A stretch of 32,545 bases of DNA from an uncultured Clostridia bacterium (GTDB taxonomy: Bacteria > Bacillota > Clostridia > TANB77 > CAG-508). Location: contig CASCUT010000022.1 in the NCBI GenBank assembly GCA_949155365.1, positions 1 to 32,545 on the forward strand, read 5' to 3'. Within the stretch, counting starts at the first letter, position 1. Each line of letters opens with the position of its first letter. The notes below the pieces were generated by a model. The model was not told the origin of the DNA. It searched no databases and was given only the letters and a program-made list of their open reading frames with translations. Position numbers and translations under genes: made by a program. Of the stretch, positions 7,820 to 14,408 are shown one piece after another.

Positions 7820-8320
7820 AACTATTATTATAATCCTTCTTCTTCAAAAGATACTCTTAATACAGAGTACTATATAAAAGACAATATTGTAGTTTGTTTA
7901 ATTAATTCAAAATTAGTGAGTTGGACGGATTATAATAAAGGAAAGGAAATAAGAGTATGGGATACAGAAGACTTGAAATTAGTATCTATAAAAACTAGTA
8001 ATATAGAAATGAAAGAGAATATCCAATATGGATATGATTTGACAAGAACAGAAGAATACAAATACTTAGGAAAAAAACAAGTAAATAATAGAAGTATGAT
8101 AATGGTACAATTAAAGACAGGGGAGCACAGAACTAAAATATTAATTGATGAAGAAACAGGTATTATTTTTGGAAGTGTAGAATTTTATAAATATGGAATA
8201 TTTACTTTCAAAGATAATAATGATAGAAAGGTAAAATTAAATATAGTAACAGAGGAAGATATAAAAGTTCCTAACTTTGAAAGTTCAGAATGGAAGGATT
8301 ATCAAATAAAAGAATTTTAG
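7820..8320 (+). pseudogene. 5'-truncated gene fragment, lipoprotein-carrier (LolA/RseB)-like C-terminus
   Basis: The open frame runs from the base after the upstream TAA to TAG at 8318-8320, giving about 166 codons, but has no RBS-supported start. The first possible start is GTG at 7916, with no Shine-Dalgarno sequence. The alternating strand pattern and phrases such as YKYLGKKQVNNRSMIMVQL and ILIDEETGIIFGSVEF resemble the second half of LolA/RseB-like proteins linked to sigma or anti-sigma loci in Clostridia. I infer that the 5' half was lost, perhaps when the secreted-protein segment arrived. The family call is tentative. A weak hairpin (GAATTT / AAATTC, about 8339-8361) follows. Confidence 0.5.
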
Positions 8321-8383
8321 TGAAACGGAAAAACGCTTCGAATTTAGAAAATAAATTCAAAGATGGAAAAAATGTTAAAAAGA

Positions 8384-8412
8384 TTGACAAAAAGAATGAA
8401 AAAAGATATAAT
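8384..8412 (+). promoter_or_regulatory. Consensus sigma-A promoter driving the repeat RNA
   Basis: A perfect TTGACA (8384-8389) and TATAAT (8407-8412) with the ideal 17-nt spacer. There is no open frame or RBS between the predicted start near 8419 and the terminator at 8585, so the promoter appears to serve a non-coding RNA. Confidence 0.85.
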
Positions 8413-8466
8413 GAATATACTAATGAATAGATAGTAATAGAAACTATCTGGATGTGCTGACATCTT

Positions 8467-8580
8467 AAAAATCCGAAACATTTGTAAGACGAATGTGCTT
8501 ACCGTTGGCGGACAACAGAAAAATTCGAAACACTTGTAAGACGAATGTGCTTACCGTTGGCGAACAACAGAAAAATCAGT
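8467..8580 (+). repeat. Two 52-nt tandem repeats plus a partial third
   Basis: Unit 1 (8467-8518) and unit 2 (8519-8570) differ at only three positions: 8473/8525 (C/T), 8481/8533 (T/C) and 8511/8563 (G/A). The first and third are paired with each other. AAAAATCAG at 8571-8579 matches the beginning of the unit (AAAAATCCG). Fractional copy number at the 3' end is also seen in ToxI-type arrays. Confidence 0.95.
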
Positions 8581-8584
8581 AAAA

Positions 8585-8626
8585 AAATATAGGGCTTATA
8601 ATTTTTTATAAGCCCTATATTTTTTG
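8585..8626 (+). terminator. Strong terminator between repeat RNA and nuclease-like gene
   Basis: A perfect 17-bp stem (8585-8601 with 8606-8622, core ATAGGGCTTATAA) closes a TTTT loop and is followed by a T run. Only about 25 nt separate it from the ATG at 8651. No room is left for another promoter, so the downstream gene must be expressed by read-through. Confidence 0.9.
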
Positions 8627-8650
8627 TTATTTTTAGAAAGGAGATAACAA

Positions 8651-9292
8651 ATGAAGGAAAAAGAAATAATGAAAAAATTAAAGGAAAGTGCAAAACTTTA
8701 TAAGGAAAATTTACAAAATAAAAACTTATTAATTATGTATGAAAAAGATAATAAAATAGAATATATTGAGATTTTATTTTTAATAAGAAATTTTATGCAT
8801 TTAACAGGAGTAAGAAGTACAGAAATAAAAAAGGCAAATCAATTTTATCAAGCATGTTTAACCAATAAACTTAATATAAAAACTTTAAAAATGAAAGAAG
8901 ATGGAACGACACAACTAAAAATGGACATTATATCAAACATGATTAAAATGGAGGAGCCGTGGAAGATAATAGGAGTATATAATGGTGCAAAAGAAAAATT
9001 AAAAACAGACATACTATTGGGAAAAGGAGATATTTGTTTAGGAGTGATAAAAGAAGTATCAAATTATTATATTCCTAACACACTATTGAAAGAAGATATT
9101 AGAAAGATAACAAAAGAAAATAATGTGATAGTAGGTATCTTTAAAAAAGAGAAACAGGAGGAAATTTATCAAAAGGTAACGAATATCAATAAGAATATAG
9201 AAATAGAGAAAATAGGAAAGAATGAGAAGTTAGCCAGTAAATTGAAGATAGAAATAATAAACGATAAAAAGAATAGCCAAACAAAAAAATAA
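8651..9292 (+). CDS. PBECR4-like predicted RNase; candidate type III toxin
   Basis: The 213-residue protein is basic and Lys-rich, with no signal peptide or membrane segment. It resembles the PBECR4 group (phage Barnase-EndoU-ColicinE5/D-RelE-like nucleases). Seen: KNLLIMYEKDNKIEYIEILF leading into NFMHLTGV (His50), FYQACL (65-70) followed by NKLNI, and SNYYIPNTLL (137-146), in the order and spacing I recall for that family. His50 is my guess for an active-site residue. The start is set by AAAGGAG (8637-8643), 7 nt before ATG. The gene sits right behind a structured repeat RNA and its terminator, with no promoter of its own, the layout of type III toxin-antitoxin pairs. The 35-residue Lys/Asn-rich tail is probably disordered. 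DUF3006 and MBL genes follow 23 nt later and may be co-transcribed. Confidence in the exact family is moderate. Confidence 0.6.
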   Translation: MKEKEIMKKLKESAKLYKENLQNKNLLIMYEKDNKIEYIEILFLIRNFMHLTGVRSTEIKKANQFYQACLTNKLNIKTLKMKEDGTTQLKMDIISNMIKMEEPWKIIGVYNGAKEKLKTDILLGKGDICLGVIKEVSNYYIPNTLLKEDIRKITKENNVIVGIFKKEKQEEIYQKVTNINKNIEIEKIGKNEKLASKLKIEIINDKKNSQTKK

Positions 9293-9315
9293 TTGTTATA
9301 ATAAGGAGGAAGTTA

Positions 9316-9630
9316 ATGTCATTAAATTTAATTCAAAGTATGATAAATGAAATGAAAAAAAGAGAGATAACAACTTTTATGGCGGAAATCTCGGAAAGGT
9401 TAAAACAAATGGAAGAAGAATTTGTAATAGATCGATTTGAAGGTGATATCGCAATTTGTGAAGATAGGAAAACAGGAGAGAAGAAGGAAATTAGAAAAGA
9501 GCTACTAGAAGAGGGGCTAATAGAAGGTAGCATAATTAAAAAAGAAAATGGAAAATATGTGCAAAGCAAGGAAAGACAAGAAGAAATAGAAGAAAGAATT
9601 GATCGAAAAATGAAGCAAATTTGGAAATAG
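9316..9630 (+). CDS. DUF3006 family protein
   Basis: The 104-residue protein has EEFVIDRFEGDIAICEDRKTGE at about 34-55 and EEGLIEGSIIKKENGKY further on. These are the two halves of DUF3006 (PF11213), a small beta-barrel-like domain of unknown function often encoded directly before a ComEC-like metallo-beta-lactamase protein, as here. The N-terminal 30 residues are an added helix. AAGGAGGAAG lies before ATG 9316. The gap to the next gene is 34 nt, so co-transcription is likely. Confidence 0.8.
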   Translation: MSLNLIQSMINEMKKREITTFMAEISERLKQMEEEFVIDRFEGDIAICEDRKTGEKKEIRKELLEEGLIEGSIIKKENGKYVQSKERQEEIEERIDRKMKQIWK

Positions 9631-9664
9631 AAAGAACATATCATTTATGAATGGGGGTCAATAA

Positions 9665-10594
9665 ATGGATAGAAAGAAGAAAGAGAAAAAAATACAAACC
9701 ATACTAAGTAGTGTGGCTATTCTTGTAATAGCAATCATCGCAACTTTATTTAGTGGAATAGAAGAAGATTTTAAAATAGAAAATACAAAAGTGGTACATA
9801 CAATAACAGCAGAAGAAAGTGAAAATATTGTATTAGAAGGAGAAAATCATCTTCAAATTCATTTTTTTGATGTAGGACAAGCAGATAGTATTTTCCTAAT
9901 TCAGAAAGGAAAATCAATGTTGATTGATGCGGGAAATAATGAGGATGGAGACTGGATTGTTCAACAGATAAAAAGATTAGGAATTCAAAAAATAGATTAT
10001 TTAATTGGAACCCATCCACATGAAGACCACATTGGAGGAATGGATGATGTTATACAAAATTTTGAAATAGGGACAATCTATATGCCAAAAGTACAAACGA
10101 ATACCAAAACCTTTGAAGATGTATTAGATGCCATATTAGAAAAGAACATGACAGTAACAACGCCTACAATAGGCCATAAATTTAATGTAGGAGAAGTAGA
10201 ATGTGAAGTAATGCTGTGTGGAAGTGGAACAAAAGAAGAACAAAAAAATTTAAATCTATCTTCTTTAGTAATAAGAGCAAATTATGGAGAGCAAAGTTAT
10301 TTGTTTATGGGAGATAGTGAGAAAGAAAACGAAAAATTACGTTCTTGGCCACAAACCAATGTACTAAAAGTAGGACATCATGGTTCAGATACAAGTTCCG
10401 GAGAAACATTTTTGACACAAGTATTGCCACAACTTGCTATTATTCAAGTAGGAGAGGGAAATTCTTATGGACATCCAAAACAAGCAACACTAGATAAATT
10501 AAAGAAGATAGGTACATTGGTATATCGAACAGATGAGAAAGGAAATATTGTAATAGAAAGTGATGGAAAGAAAAATAAAGTTTCTTTTTATTAG
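9665..10594 (+). CDS. ComEC/Rec2-like metallo-beta-lactamase-fold hydrolase
   Basis: The 309-residue protein has an N-terminal membrane anchor (about residues 10-30, ILSSVAILVIAIIATLF). It is followed by an MBL domain starting at LQIHFFDVGQADSIFL, with the metal motif GTHPHEDHIGG (HxHxDH), FMGDSEKENE, and KVGHHGSDTSS near the C-terminus. This matches the extracellular MBL domain of the competence protein ComEC, but the ComEC channel domain is absent. Standalone proteins of this type are common in Clostridia next to DUF3006. They may act as surface-exposed nucleases or phosphodiesterases, but the substrate is unknown. The RBS is an unusual G-rich GGGGGT (9653-9658). A terminator follows at 10676. 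Confidence 0.85.
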   Translation: MDRKKKEKKIQTILSSVAILVIAIIATLFSGIEEDFKIENTKVVHTITAEESENIVLEGENHLQIHFFDVGQADSIFLIQKGKSMLIDAGNNEDGDWIVQQIKRLGIQKIDYLIGTHPHEDHIGGMDDVIQNFEIGTIYMPKVQTNTKTFEDVLDAILEKNMTVTTPTIGHKFNVGEVECEVMLCGSGTKEEQKNLNLSSLVIRANYGEQSYLFMGDSEKENEKLRSWPQTNVLKVGHHGSDTSSGETFLTQVLPQLAIIQVGEGNSYGHPKQATLDKLKKIGTLVYRTDEKGNIVIESDGKKNKVSFY

Positions 10595-10675
10595 AAAACA
10601 TTATACATCCCTTTTATCAATTTTAAGGATAATAGACGAGCAATAAAAAAGGTTAAAAAGATAGAAAAATAGAAG

Positions 10676-10701
10676 AAAAAGGGAATTTGCCCTTTTTTTT
10701 T
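10676..10701 (+). terminator. Terminator after the MBL gene
   Basis: AAAAAGGG pairs with CCCTTTTT around a 6-nt loop and runs into nine T. A TATAAT box for dnaE follows at 10716-10721 with only a weak -35. Confidence 0.75.
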
Positions 10702-10736
10702 CTGGCAAAATGTTATATAATGTGGCTATCAAAAAT

Positions 10737-10766
10737 GGGACAATTAGGGACAGTCCCCAATTGTTC
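10737..10766. repeat. REP-like palindrome in the dnaE leader
   Basis: GGGAC-A-GTCCC (10747-10757) is extended by CAATT (10741-10745) and AATTG (10759-10763) across one mismatch. It shares AGTCCCyAATTG with 23602-23613. It lies between the dnaE -10 box and RBS, so the transcript would carry this hairpin. Confidence 0.6.
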
Positions 10767-10796
10767 TTTTTAGAATGAGATGTGGAGGAAAAAGAG

Positions 10797-12398
10797 ATGG
10801 CAGAATTTGTTCACTTACATATCCATAGTGAATTTAGTTTGTTAGATGGAGCAAATCGAATAAAAGAGATACCAGTAATTGCTAAAGAATTGGGAATGAA
10901 GGCGATTGCTATTACAGACCATGGGGCAATGTTTGGTGTGATTGATTTTTATAAGGCTTGCGTAGCAAATGGAATAAAACCAATTATTGGCTGTGAAGTG
11001 TATGTGGCACCTCGCACGAGAAAAGATAAAGACCCTAGTATTGATGGTAAATATAATCATTTAATTTTGTTGGCTAAAAACAAACAGGGATATCAAAATT
11101 TGTCTAAATTGGTTTCTTTAGGGTATACCGAGGGGTTTTATTACAAACCTCGTATTGATAAAGAAATATTAGAAAAATATCATGAAGGTCTAGTATGTTG
11201 TAGTGCTTGTTTGGCAGGAGAAGTGAATCAAGCTATTTTAAATAATGATATGGAAGAAGCTAAAAGGGTAGCACTATGGTTTCAACGTTTATTTGGAGAA
11301 GACTATTATCTAGAAATTCAAAATAATGGGGTAAGAGAACAAGCTTTGGTAAATCAAAAATTAATTGAATTATCCAAGGAGTTAGGAATTGAACTTGTGG
11401 CAACCAATGATGCCCATTATACAAGACGTGAAGATGCCTATAACCATGAGGTGTTATTATGCATTCAAACGGGTAAAAAAATGTCAGATGAAGATCGAAT
11501 GCGTTTTGAAACAGATGAACTTTATATTAAATCGCCAGAAGAAATGAGTGATTATTTTTCCAATGTTCCACAGGCAATTGAAAATACGGTAAAGATTGCA
11601 GAGAAATGTAATGTCGAATTTGAATTTGGTCATACCATACTTCCTAATTATGATGTACCAGAAGGATTTGTGACCCATTATGATTATATTGAAAAATTAA
11701 CCAAAGATGGGTTAATTCATCGTTATGGAAAAGAGGGACAAACCTACGAAGAATTAACAGAAGAAATAAAAAATAGAGCAGAATATGAATTAGGTGTTAT
11801 TAAGAAAATGGGATATGTAGACTATTTCTTAATTGTTTGGGACTATATTAATTTTGCCAAAACACATGATATTCCAGTAGGGCCAGGCCGTGGTTCGGGA
11901 GCAGGTTCTATTGTAGCATATGCCATCGGAATTACAGACATAGACCCATTAAAATATAGCTTGCTATTTGAACGTTTTTTAAATCCAGAAAGAATTAGTA
12001 TGCCAGATTTTGACGTGGACTTTTGCTATGAAAAAAGAGATAAAGTAATAGAATATGTATGTGAAAAATATGGATATGACCATGTATCACAGATTATTAC
12101 ATTTGGAACCATGTCTGCTAGAATGGTAATTCGTGATGTGGCAAGAGTGCTAGATGTCCCTTATGCAGAAGCAGATAAATTGGCAAAAATGATTCCAAAT
12201 GAAATTCATATTACGATTCAAAAGGCAATGGAACAAAATAGAGAACTAAAAGAGTTATATGAAACAGATGCTGAAATCAAAAAATTGTTAGATATTGCAA
12301 TGGCACTAGAAGGAATGCCACGTCAGGCTTCTACTCATGCTTGCCGGAATTGTTATTACCAAAGACCCAGTAGATACCTATGTTCCTCTTTATGTTAG
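10797..12398 (+). CDS. dnaE: DNA polymerase III subunit alpha, N-terminal part (frameshifted gene)
   Basis: Catalytic subunit of the replicative DNA polymerase III of DnaE type. The PHP domain opens with VHLHIHSEFSLLDGAN, and the palm has GPGRGSGAGSIVAYA and MPDFDVDF (Asp404, Asp406 and Asp408; the first two correspond to catalytic aspartates). The start is ATG 10797 because GGAGG at 10784-10788 is 8 nt upstream; an in-frame GTG at 10782 overlaps that RBS. The frame is normal up to MPRQASTHA (codon 515) and then runs into an unrelated tail ending at 12398. The correct continuation lies one base on, in the frame of the next entry. Joined at 12345, the product would be about 1182 residues, a normal DnaE length. 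One extra base near 12341-12345 explains the break. Confidence 0.95.
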   Translation: MAEFVHLHIHSEFSLLDGANRIKEIPVIAKELGMKAIAITDHGAMFGVIDFYKACVANGIKPIIGCEVYVAPRTRKDKDPSIDGKYNHLILLAKNKQGYQNLSKLVSLGYTEGFYYKPRIDKEILEKYHEGLVCCSACLAGEVNQAILNNDMEEAKRVALWFQRLFGEDYYLEIQNNGVREQALVNQKLIELSKELGIELVATNDAHYTRREDAYNHEVLLCIQTGKKMSDEDRMRFETDELYIKSPEEMSDYFSNVPQAIENTVKIAEKCNVEFEFGHTILPNYDVPEGFVTHYDYIEKLTKDGLIHRYGKEGQTYEELTEEIKNRAEYELGVIKKMGYVDYFLIVWDYINFAKTHDIPVGPGRGSGAGSIVAYAIGITDIDPLKYSLLFERFLNPERISMPDFDVDFCYEKRDKVIEYVCEKYGYDHVSQIITFGTMSARMVIRDVARVLDVPYAEADKLAKMIPNEIHITIQKAMEQNRELKELYETDAEIKKLLDIAMALEGMPRQASTHACRNCYYQRPSRYLCSSLC

Positions 12399-14346
12399 GG
12401 AAGGAAATATATCCACTCAGTTTATTATGACTACATTAGAGGAATTAGGATTACTAAAAATGGATTTTTTAGGTCTTCGTACTTTAACCGTTATTAAAGA
12501 TACCATAGACTTAGTAAAAAGAGACAAAAATATCGATGTGCAATTTGATCAAGAGATGAATGACCCAAAAGTATATAAACTATGGCAAGAAGGAAATTCG
12601 GTTGGTATCTTCCAATTTGAAAGCCAAGGAATGACCAACTTTATGAAAGAATTGAAACCAGATAGTTTAGAAGATATCATAGCAGGAGTATCTTTATATC
12701 GACCAGGACCAATGGACCAAATTCCAAGATATATTGCTAACAAAAAAGATACAGAACATGCTATTTATACACACCCAGCACTAAAGCCAATTTTAGAGGT
12801 AACGTATGGATGTATGGTATACCAAGAACAAGTAATGCAAATTGTTCGTGATTTAGCAGGGTATTCTTTAGGAAGAGCAGACTTGGTACGTCGTGCTATG
12901 GGTAAGAAAAAATTAGAGGTAATGGCAAAAGAACGAGAAATTTTTATCCATGGACAAGTCGATGAAGAGGGAAATGTTATAGTTCCTGGATGTGTTCGAA
13001 ATGGAATTGATGAAAAAAGTGCAGATAAGATATTTGATGAAATGGCAGAATTTGCTAAATATGCATTTAATAAATCACATGCGGCAGCATATGCAGTGGT
13101 ATCTTATCAAACAGCATACTTAAAAGCATATTATCCAGAAGAATTTATGGCTGCTACGTTAAATAGTTTTTTAGGAAATTTAGATAAAGTACCTTATTAT
13201 ATTGAAGAATGCAGAAGACTAAAAATTGAAATTTTAAAACCAGATATTAATAAAAGTGAAACTAAATTTACCGTAGATAATGGAAAAATACGTTTTGGTA
13301 TGGGAAGCATTAAGAATGTAGGAACAGTAGCAGTTGATAGTATTGTAGAAGAAAGAAAGAAACATGGGGAATATAAGAGTTTTACAGAGTTTTGTGAGAG
13401 AATTCAAGGAGAAGCGGTAAATAAAAAATGTATTGAAAGTTTGATTAAAGCAGGAGCATTTGACGAATTTGAACAAACAAGAAGTACTTTAATGGCTTCT
13501 TTTGAAGAAATATTAGATTCTATTTCAGATTCTTCCAAAAAGAATTTTAAAGGTCAAGTTTCCATGTTTGACTTAGCAAGTTCCAGCGAAGAAGAACAGG
13601 ATTTAGAAAAATTAAAATATACCTATCATACATTAAAAGAATATTCGGATAAAGAACTATTATCGATGGAAAAAGAAATGCTAGGACTTTACATATCAGG
13701 TCACCCATTAGCAGAATTAAAAGAGAAAATAGAAAAGAATACCAATATTAGTACTTTAAACATAACAGAGGCAATTGAAGAACAAGAAGAAACAGGAAGA
13801 TTCCCTTTAAAGGATGGACAAGTAGTAAAATTTGCAGGAATTATTGACAGTATTAAAAAGAAATATACAAAGAACAACAAAATTATGGCATTTGTTAATA
13901 TGGAAGACTTATATGGAAATATAGAAGTAATTGTATTTGAAAATGCTTATCAATCAGCAGGAAATAGTTTAATGGAAGATAATGTAGTGTTAGTAGAAGG
14001 ACGTTTGAGTATTCGAGAAGAAGAACAAAATGTAACCATTCTTGCTAATAAAATACAGGATTTTGATACAGCAATAGCAAGTCAAAACGATAACTTGGGA
14101 AGAACAGAAATAAATAGCACAAGAAAGACACTAAGTATTTGTATTACAGATTTAACAGAAGAACAAAAAGAAAAACTAAGAGGAACCCTTAAATTCTTTG
14201 CAGGAGACCGAAATAATGTACCAGTACAAATTATCAATGGTGAAACGAAAATGCCAGCGGGGGGAATTTTTGTAAATGGGAATACAATAGAAGAAATAGA
14301 AGAGATTGTAGGAAAAGAGAATTGTGTAATGGAAGCTAAAAGTTAG
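12337..14346 (+). CDS. dnaE: DNA polymerase III subunit alpha, C-terminal part (frameshifted gene)
   Basis: Continuation of dnaE in the +1 frame. Authentic sequence starts at GGA 12346 (GIVITKDPVDTYVPLY), so the apparent start at 12337 has no meaning of its own. It contains the rest of the palm and fingers (LGLLKMDFLGL, YRPGPMDQIP, LVRRAMGKKK, FNKSHAAAYAVVSYQTAYLK), the tandem helix-hairpin-helix region, and an OB-fold domain (VVKFAGIIDSIKKKYTKNNKIMA). The family's conserved blocks appear undamaged, so decay has not set in. This favours a very recent mutation, a sequence error, or a recoding event. It is followed by the HD-CYTH gene 62 nt downstream, apparently in one operon. Confidence 0.93.
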   Translation: MLAGIVITKDPVDTYVPLYVREGNISTQFIMTTLEELGLLKMDFLGLRTLTVIKDTIDLVKRDKNIDVQFDQEMNDPKVYKLWQEGNSVGIFQFESQGMTNFMKELKPDSLEDIIAGVSLYRPGPMDQIPRYIANKKDTEHAIYTHPALKPILEVTYGCMVYQEQVMQIVRDLAGYSLGRADLVRRAMGKKKLEVMAKEREIFIHGQVDEEGNVIVPGCVRNGIDEKSADKIFDEMAEFAKYAFNKSHAAAYAVVSYQTAYLKAYYPEEFMAATLNSFLGNLDKVPYYIEECRRLKIEILKPDINKSETKFTVDNGKIRFGMGSIKNVGTVAVDSIVEERKKHGEYKSFTEFCERIQGEAVNKKCIESLIKAGAFDEFEQTRSTLMASFEEILDSISDSSKKNFKGQVSMFDLASSSEEEQDLEKLKYTYHTLKEYSDKELLSMEKEMLGLYISGHPLAELKEKIEKNTNISTLNITEAIEEQEETGRFPLKDGQVVKFAGIIDSIKKKYTKNNKIMAFVNMEDLYGNIEVIVFENAYQSAGNSLMEDNVVLVEGRLSIREEEQNVTILANKIQDFDTAIASQNDNLGRTEINSTRKTLSICITDLTEEQKEKLRGTLKFFAGDRNNVPVQIINGETKMPAGGIFVNGNTIEEIEEIVGKENCVMEAKS

Positions 14347-14408
14347 AAAGGAAAAGCTGGGAAAAACTTAGAAGTGGTTTTCTTTCTAAAAGAAAGGATG
14401 TTGAAAGA

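Larger units (their letters stand above)
8419..8626 (+). ncRNA. Structured non-coding RNA with tandem repeats; candidate type III antitoxin RNA
   Basis: The predicted transcript is about 205 nt. In order: leader hairpin AGATAGT/ACTATCT (8429-8449), hairpin GATGT-GCTG-ACATC (8451-8464), two 52-nt repeat units (8467-8518, 8519-8570), the first 9-10 nt of a third unit, and a terminator (8585-8626). Each unit folds the same way: closing stem TCCG/CGGA (8472-8475 with 8509-8512) or TTCG/CGAA (8524-8527 with 8561-8564), a short AAC/GTT helix, and inner stem GTAAG/CTTAC with a 9-nt loop. The closing stems covary. Promoter, repeats, leaky-type terminator and toxin-like gene in this order are the hallmark of ToxIN-class loci. 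A tandem riboswitch is the main alternative, but I see no antiterminator pairing with the terminator stem. Confidence 0.7.

Noticed and set aside
8467-8580. CRISPR array
   Set aside because: Only two units repeat in direct tandem with no spacers, they fold with covarying stems, and no cas genes are present.
8419-8626. Tandem riboswitch with transcription attenuation
   Set aside because: Two aptamer-like units before a terminator would fit, but no sequence in the repeats is complementary to the terminator arms, no known aptamer consensus was recognised, and the downstream gene is nuclease-like rather than metabolic. Kept only as the alternative.
12337-12345. Independent start of a second DnaE protein
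   Set aside because: The ATG at 12337 lies within the conserved STHA block, has no RBS, and the protein would lack the PHP domain and catalytic aspartates.
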